A stretch of DNA of 64,000 bases from Isosphaeraceae bacterium (GTDB lineage: Bacteria > Planctomycetota > Planctomycetia > Isosphaerales > Isosphaeraceae): positions 1-64,000 of the forward strand of contig JANXSY010000105.1 of assembly GCA_025356435.1 (NCBI GenBank). The letters are read 5' to 3'. A program made the position numbers and the translations under genes. The notes under the pieces were generated by a model. The model worked only from the letters and a program-made list of their open reading frames with translations. It was not told the DNA's origin and did no database searches. Below, piece by piece: positions 58,584 to 64,000 of this stretch; the first letter of the stretch is position 1, and each line of letters begins with the position of its first letter.

Positions 58584-59236
58584 CACCTTATTTCGGAACG
58601 ATTTCGCGTCGCTTGTGACACATTTTGTAGCAGTTAGCCCCCGGTCGTCAAGCGGCAGCCGATCGGCGCGATTTCCGCGAGGCCATGCTGTTGATACTGG
58701 AGATTGTCTCGTGTCCCGGTCCATCAAAATTCGAGCCTTCCCTCTCCATTTTCGAAGAGAAAAAGTCATTTAAATCATTTATTTAGAACGGGTTAGGTCG
58801 CTTCGATTCGGACTTCCGAGGCCACATTAGAGTGACATTGCACGCGGATTAGATGTCGCCCCTGGGGGCTCGAATCGGCTCATGGGCCGCGTCTTTCCGG
58901 GGCTTGAGCACCGGGCTACATGATTCCGCCACTTCGAGGTTAAAAACGAGATCCGTACTTGGTCTGAGAGAAATATCACAATTGTGAGCGACAACCGATT
59001 TTGCGATTGCCGCCCTAAAAGTCAGGCAAGCAAGCAAATTCTTGTGAAGTGGACGGGCAGGCGATTGGACGACTGCCAAGGCGGTGTTATTCTAGTTGAG
59101 TCCTCGGGGGGGCGGGCGATCGGCCGGCCTCCCCGGTCACGCCTCCTGGCCTCGGGGTCCATTGACGGCCAGGTCCGGCAGCCGACCGAGCCCGCCCATT
59201 GCCGGGGCCGCTTGCCATTTGGAGTTTGTCTCCACC

Positions 59237-60118
59237 ATGAATCCGAGCGTTCGCAACCTGTTGGACTTGCACAGGCTCCACGCTTTCGACCGCGAGAATC
59301 CGCTGATCCTGGTCAACGGCCTAGCCGAGCAGTCGGTCTCGTGGTTCGCTAATCGACGGTCGTGGTCTCGCCATTTCGACGTCAAGATCCCTGAACTGCT
59401 TGTCTATGACGGAGCCTCGCTCCATCGCCATATCGACGCCGGCGGCGAAGTCTCGATCGACTACCTGACCGAGCGGCTCGCCGCCTATCTCAACGAGTTC
59501 GTCCAGCGCCCGCCTTATAACCTCGTCGGGTCGAGCCTTGGCGGCCAGATCATCGCCACGTTCGCCGTCCGCTATCCCGAACTCGTCTCGAAACTCGTCT
59601 TCATCTGCCCGTCGGGCTTCTACGGCGACGAAAACCTGCCGATGATGGAAGGGGTCAGGCGAAGCCAGTATGACACGTTGGTGAAGTCGGTCTTCCACCG
59701 ACGCCAGTTTGCCTCTGAGGAACTAGTCAACGTCATCGCCAAGAAGTTCCAGAACCGCGAGTGGAAGAAGGGCGTACTGCGAACCCTCCGGGGGACACTC
59801 GGGCACTCGGTCGCCGACCTTCTCGACAAGATTCCCCACCCCTCACTGACGATCTGGGGCACTGAAGACAAGGTCATCGCCGACGTCGCGGGCTCGGTCC
59901 GCGCGGCGGAACGGATCTTAAAGGTCAGGCAGGTCGTAATCCCGAAATGCGGGCACGCGCCCCAAATCGAGAAGTCGCATCTCGTCAACCAGCTCGTCAC
60001 GCGATTCCTCCGCGACGGCCTCAAGACGATCCCGCCGCAGCTCGATCCCGGTCGCTACCTCGCCAAGGAAGGGAATCCGAGCCGTCCTCCCTCCGTCGCG
60101 GCCGCCGTCCGGCCCTGA
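59237..60118 (+). CDS. Alpha/beta-fold hydrolase
   Basis: YNLVGSSLGGQIIATFAVRYPELVSKLVFICPSGF; WGTEDKVIADV; GHAPQIEKSH. Confidence 0.9.
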   Translation: MNPSVRNLLDLHRLHAFDRENPLILVNGLAEQSVSWFANRRSWSRHFDVKIPELLVYDGASLHRHIDAGGEVSIDYLTERLAAYLNEFVQRPPYNLVGSSLGGQIIATFAVRYPELVSKLVFICPSGFYGDENLPMMEGVRRSQYDTLVKSVFHRRQFASEELVNVIAKKFQNREWKKGVLRTLRGTLGHSVADLLDKIPHPSLTIWGTEDKVIADVAGSVRAAERILKVRQVVIPKCGHAPQIEKSHLVNQLVTRFLRDGLKTIPPQLDPGRYLAKEGNPSRPPSVAAAVRP

Positions 60119-60191
60119 TCAACGACTCAGCACGAAGACGCGGCCGGCCCGTTCAACGTGTCGGCCGCGTCAGCCTCTTTCGCGAGCTACG

Positions 60192-60770
60192 ATGAACGAC
60201 TCCCTGCTCTTCTTCAAAAAATTCTTTCGGCACGGCACCAAGATCGCCAGCATCGCCCCGAGCAGCCCCTGGCTCTCGCGGGCGACGGTTCGGAACGTCG
60301 ACTGGGCAAACGCCAAGGTCGTCGTCGAGCTTGGCGCCGGGACCGGGCCGATCACCAAGGTGATCGCCGAGAAGGTCAGGCCCGAGACGCGCGTGATCGT
60401 CCTCGAGCGCGACCCCGACTTCTGCGTGCTGCTCAAGGAACGTTACAGCCCGATCCCCAATTTCGAAGTGATCGAGGGAGACGTGCGCGACCTCGCGACC
60501 ATGCTCCGCGATCGCGGGATTAGCCAGGTCGATTACATCGTCTCTGGCCTGCCGATCCCTTCGTTCCCTAAAGACCTCCAACGCGACTTCTTCGCCGTGG
60601 TGCGAGACATTCTCGCGCCAACCGGAGAGTTCAGCCAGATCACAGAGCTGGCTCTGGTCTATAAAGGTCTCTACAAGAAATATTTTGACCAAGTGAAGTT
60701 TGTCTTCGAGCCCAGGAACTTCCCCCCGGCGGGGGCCTATCACTGCAAGGGCATCAAGGTTCCCGGTTGA
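60192..60770 (+). CDS. PmtA-like phospholipid N-methyltransferase / class I SAM methyltransferase
   Basis: FFRHGTKIASIAPSSPWLSRATV; VVELGAGTGPITKVIAEKV; VSGLPIPSFP. Confidence 0.8.
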   Translation: MNDSLLFFKKFFRHGTKIASIAPSSPWLSRATVRNVDWANAKVVVELGAGTGPITKVIAEKVRPETRVIVLERDPDFCVLLKERYSPIPNFEVIEGDVRDLATMLRDRGISQVDYIVSGLPIPSFPKDLQRDFFAVVRDILAPTGEFSQITELALVYKGLYKKYFDQVKFVFEPRNFPPAGAYHCKGIKVPG

Positions 60771-60778
60771 GGCCCCCG

Positions 60779-62359
60779 ATGAGCCCTCTCTCACCCCTGA
60801 CGCTCCTCGCAGGCACCTCCCCGATCCGTTCCGCGGTAAATGCGGGGTTTCACGCCTACGCCCGCCGCCGAACGCGGTCGCTGGCTCAGGCTGATCCGGT
60901 TGAGGTTCAGCGACGAACTTTGCTTGATCTCCTCAAGCGGGCGACCGAGACCCGCTTCGGCCGAGATCATGGTTTCGCCTCAATTGCGACCGTCGAGCAG
61001 TTCCAGGCGGCCGTGCCGATTCGGACGTATGAAGACCTCTGGAACGCCTATCTCAAGGATCATTATCCGACCTTCGATGACCTGACCTGGCCCGGCCGCA
61101 TCCCCTATTTCGCTCTCACAAGCGGCACGACCCAGGGGGCGACGAAGTATATCCCGGTGACTCGGGAGATGATCGCGTCGAATACCAAGGCCGGGAAGAC
61201 GCTGGTCGCCTTCCACATGAAAGCGCGGCCGACATCTCGGCTCTTTCACGGCCGGCTCTTCTTCCTGGGAGGCTCGGCCGATCTCGAGCGCCCCGCCCCC
61301 GGCGTCCGGCAAGGAGACCTCTCCGGCATCGCCGCTGAGGAGTTGAATGGTCTGCTGCGGCCTTATACCTTTCCGCCGCTCGACGTCGCGCTTGAGTCCA
61401 ATTGGGACAAGAAACTGGCCCTGCTCGCCGAGCGGAGTCTGAACGAACGGATCACGATGGTCGCGGGTGTGCCGAGCTGGCTGCTCGCGTTATTCCAGAG
61501 GCTGTTCGACTTGAGCGGCAAGTCGACCATCGCCGAGGTCTGGCCCGACCTCGAAGTCGTCTCGCACGGCGGCGTCAAGTTCGACCCGTATCGCCACGCC
61601 TTTGAAGAGGTGCTCGGTAGCAAGTCGATCCGCTTCCAGGAAACGTATCCTTGCTCCGAAGGCTTCATCGCCTTTGGAGACCCCGATACCGACCTTCTCC
61701 GGCTGCTCTTCGACCACGGCATCTTCTACGAGTTCATCCGGGCCGACGAGGTCGGCACCCCCAGCCCGACCCGATACTGGCTGGGGGACGTCCAAGTCGG
61801 CGTAAATTACGCGATTATCGTTTCGACATGTGCGGGTATGTGGTCGCACTTAATTGGAGACACGGTCCGGTTCGAGTCGCTCTCGCCGCCGCTCCTCAGC
61901 TTCACAGGTCGGACGAAGTACACCCTCTCGGCGTTCGGCGAGCACCTCATCAGCGAGGAGGTCGAGGCGGCGATCGCGACGGCCTCTGAGGAGACCAACG
62001 CCTCGGTGCGTGACTGGCACGTTGGCCCGGTCTTTCAGGGACCGCTTGGCTATCACCGATTCGTGATCGAGTTCCTCAAGCCGCCGAACGACATCGTCGT
62101 CTTCCGAGCGGCGCTCGATGCCGAGCTGATCCGCCGCAACGCCGACTATCAGGCCCACCGCGCCGAAGGAGTTGGGCTGCCGCTGCCCGCGATGGTCGTG
62201 CTCAAAAGCGGCGGCTTTGACACCTGGATGCGGGCCAAAGGCAAGCTCGGCGGCCAGCACAAAGTCCCCCGGATGGACAACACCGGGACGCTCACCGCTG
62301 CGATGGTGTCACTACTCCGCGACTCGGGGCAGGTCGAACGAGAGATCACGCCGGGTTGA
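60779..62359 (+). CDS. GH3 auxin-responsive-promoter family protein (acyl-acid-amido synthetase-like)
   Basis: TRFGRDHGFASIATVEQFQAAVPIRTYEDL; FALTSGTTQGATKYIPVT; VVSHGGVKFDPYRHAFEEVLG. Confidence 0.92.
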   Translation: MSPLSPLTLLAGTSPIRSAVNAGFHAYARRRTRSLAQADPVEVQRRTLLDLLKRATETRFGRDHGFASIATVEQFQAAVPIRTYEDLWNAYLKDHYPTFDDLTWPGRIPYFALTSGTTQGATKYIPVTREMIASNTKAGKTLVAFHMKARPTSRLFHGRLFFLGGSADLERPAPGVRQGDLSGIAAEELNGLLRPYTFPPLDVALESNWDKKLALLAERSLNERITMVAGVPSWLLALFQRLFDLSGKSTIAEVWPDLEVVSHGGVKFDPYRHAFEEVLGSKSIRFQETYPCSEGFIAFGDPDTDLLRLLFDHGIFYEFIRADEVGTPSPTRYWLGDVQVGVNYAIIVSTCAGMWSHLIGDTVRFESLSPPLLSFTGRTKYTLSAFGEHLISEEVEAAIATASEETNASVRDWHVGPVFQGPLGYHRFVIEFLKPPNDIVVFRAALDAELIRRNADYQAHRAEGVGLPLPAMVVLKSGGFDTWMRAKGKLGGQHKVPRMDNTGTLTAAMVSLLRDSGQVEREITPG

Positions 62360-62399
62360 CGGCCATTGGTTGAGTGGTTCTATTCAAGAATAACGTTTC

Positions 62400-64000
62400 A
62401 TGGATTCAGATCTCCGAAAATGGTCGCGTGTCGACACCGGATTGATGTTGGGCATTGGTGTCGTGGCGTTAGGCCTTCGCGTTCTGTGTGCTTGGGAATA
62501 TTCGAGCCACTCGATCGGTCGGATGCTTTGGGTCGACGAAGGGGCTTATTGGACGCGGGCGATGGATGTCCGAGCCGGTCATCTGATGCCAGGTCGGCCC
62601 TTCTATCAAGATCCGCTATTCCCTTACGCACTGGCACTTCTTATGAAGATCGTCGGGCCCGGGATCGCGGCGCTCCGGATTAGCCTGGCTTGCCTTGGTG
62701 CGCTCACGCCGATGATCGTCTATTACGCGGGTCGACGCGGCTTGGGGAGGGCAGAGGGGCTGCTCGCGGGGCTGGCATTGGCGGTTTATGGTCCGCTAGT
62801 CTTCACCGACGGGCTGCTTGAGAAGGAGGGGCTTGGCGCTCTCGTCGCGGCGCTCGCCCTCGCGGCGGTATCCCGTTCGGTCGAACCGGGGCGTGGGCTC
62901 AACCCGACATGGCTCGCGGTGGGAGGGTGGTGGTGCGGGCTGCTCTCCACCCTGCGAGCCAACGCGATGGTGCTCGGCCTGATCGGCCCGGCGTGGGCGG
63001 CAATGGTCGGCCCCAAGCCCCGTCGGCTCCGACGCCGAATCCTCTCGGCCCTCGCCTTCTGCGCGGGCTTTCTCGTGGTGATCTCGCCGGTGGCGATGAC
63101 GAACGCGCTCGTTGGGCGACCTCCCGAATTCCTGCTTACTACATGGCAATCGGGAGCGAACTTCTATATAGGCAACGGCCCGGGCGCGACAGGAACTTAC
63201 TGGGCCCCGGACTTTGTCGAGGCCAACCCCGCGCGTGAGGCCGACGACTTCGCCGACGAGGCCCGGCGGCGTTCGGGCCGACCGCTCACGCCCGGCGAGG
63301 TCTCTCGGTTCTGGTTCCGCGAAGGTCTCCGCCGCTGGCGAGACGCGCCGATCGCTTCGATGGGGCTGCTAGTCCACAAGGTAAGACTGGTGCTCAACGA
63401 TTTTGAGATCCCCGATAACCAGGACATTGCCTTCGTGAAGGCAGTCGCCGCGCCTCACATTGGGTGGGGATTTCTTAGCTTCGGGTGGCTCTCACCTTGG
63501 GCGGCCCTCGGCTTGGCCTCGCGGAATCGGACGCCGTTCTGGTGGTTTCTTGTCATAACGACCATCGCGGGCCTTGCGACGACGGCTACTTTCTTCGTGG
63601 TCGCGCGATATCGAATTCCTTGGACCCCTGGGCTAGCCCTCCTCGCCTCCGCGGGGGCCGTCGACTGCGCACGGATGCTTCGCAGAGGGCGAGGGTGGAC
63701 GATCGCGGGTCGTGCCCTTCTGCTCGCCCTGCCAGCGGGCTTCCTGGCGTGGCATCCCGTTCCCGACCCGTCCCCCGATCGGTGGGGTCACGCGGAGATC
63801 GTGCTGGGGATGGCAGAACTAGGGGAAGGGAACCTCGACGCCGCGATCGACGCCCTCGACGATGCGCGTGCCTTCGGAGCAGGGGCGGCCAATCGAGTGG
63901 GGGAGATCACGCGATCGGGGCCCGTGCATGATCGGCTGGCATCGGAGGTCGGCTCGCGACTCCGGATGAAATTTGGAGACCAATTTGACACCCGGCTCGA
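62400..64000 (+). CDS. ArnT/PMT-like (GT39/83-type) membrane glycosyltransferase, 3' truncated by window
   Basis: Open frame from ATG 62400 to window end; MLWVDEGAYWTRAMDVRAGHLMPGRPFYQDPLFPYALALLMKI; multi-TM. Confidence 0.8.
   Translation, partial: MDSDLRKWSRVDTGLMLGIGVVALGLRVLCAWEYSSHSIGRMLWVDEGAYWTRAMDVRAGHLMPGRPFYQDPLFPYALALLMKIVGPGIAALRISLACLGALTPMIVYYAGRRGLGRAEGLLAGLALAVYGPLVFTDGLLEKEGLGALVAALALAAVSRSVEPGRGLNPTWLAVGGWWCGLLSTLRANAMVLGLIGPAWAAMVGPKPRRLRRRILSALAFCAGFLVVISPVAMTNALVGRPPEFLLTTWQSGANFYIGNGPGATGTYWAPDFVEANPAREADDFADEARRRSGRPLTPGEVSRFWFREGLRRWRDAPIASMGLLVHKVRLVLNDFEIPDNQDIAFVKAVAAPHIGWGFLSFGWLSPWAALGLASRNRTPFWWFLVITTIAGLATTATFFVVARYRIPWTPGLALLASAGAVDCARMLRRGRGWTIAGRALLLALPAGFLAWHPVPDPSPDRWGHAEIVLGMAELGEGNLDAAIDALDDARAFGAGAANRVGEITRSGPVHDRLASEVGSRLRMKFGDQFDTRL

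Overview
High-GC planctomycete-type chromosome segment (Isosphaeraceae/Gemmata-like by gene content: DUF1549/1553 + DUF1501 pair, PVC-type heme-binding protein, DUF1570, Ser/Thr kinase). I assign about 35 protein genes, one tRNA-Pro(CGG) with its own promoter, one near-complete IS with recognisable 24-bp terminal inverted repeats, degenerate IS3 and tyrosine-recombinase remnants, several decayed genes and a few clear hairpins or terminators. An apparent accessory region begins right after tRNA-Pro (~21.57 kb). It carries an integrase/IS3 graveyard, a cis-3-hydroxyproline dehydratase-like gene, a ~2000-aa single-ORF fusion (S9 prolyl peptidase + metallopeptidase + two cytochrome c motifs + propeller) and a sulfur/persulfide module (ArsR, DsrE, rhodanese, CoA-persulfide-reductase-like). 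The most interesting candidates are: (1) a protein-poor, hairpin-rich ~0.9 kb region (13.16-14.03 kb) that looks like a structured RNA or leader; (2) a compact four-gene cassette with a papain-like peptidase and three small membrane proteins, closed by a perfect 14-bp-stem terminator; (3) the giant fusion protease; (4) a two-gene unit with a near-consensus promoter and a G10 tract in the second gene. All calls were made by eye from sequence and the ORF track. No database search was run.
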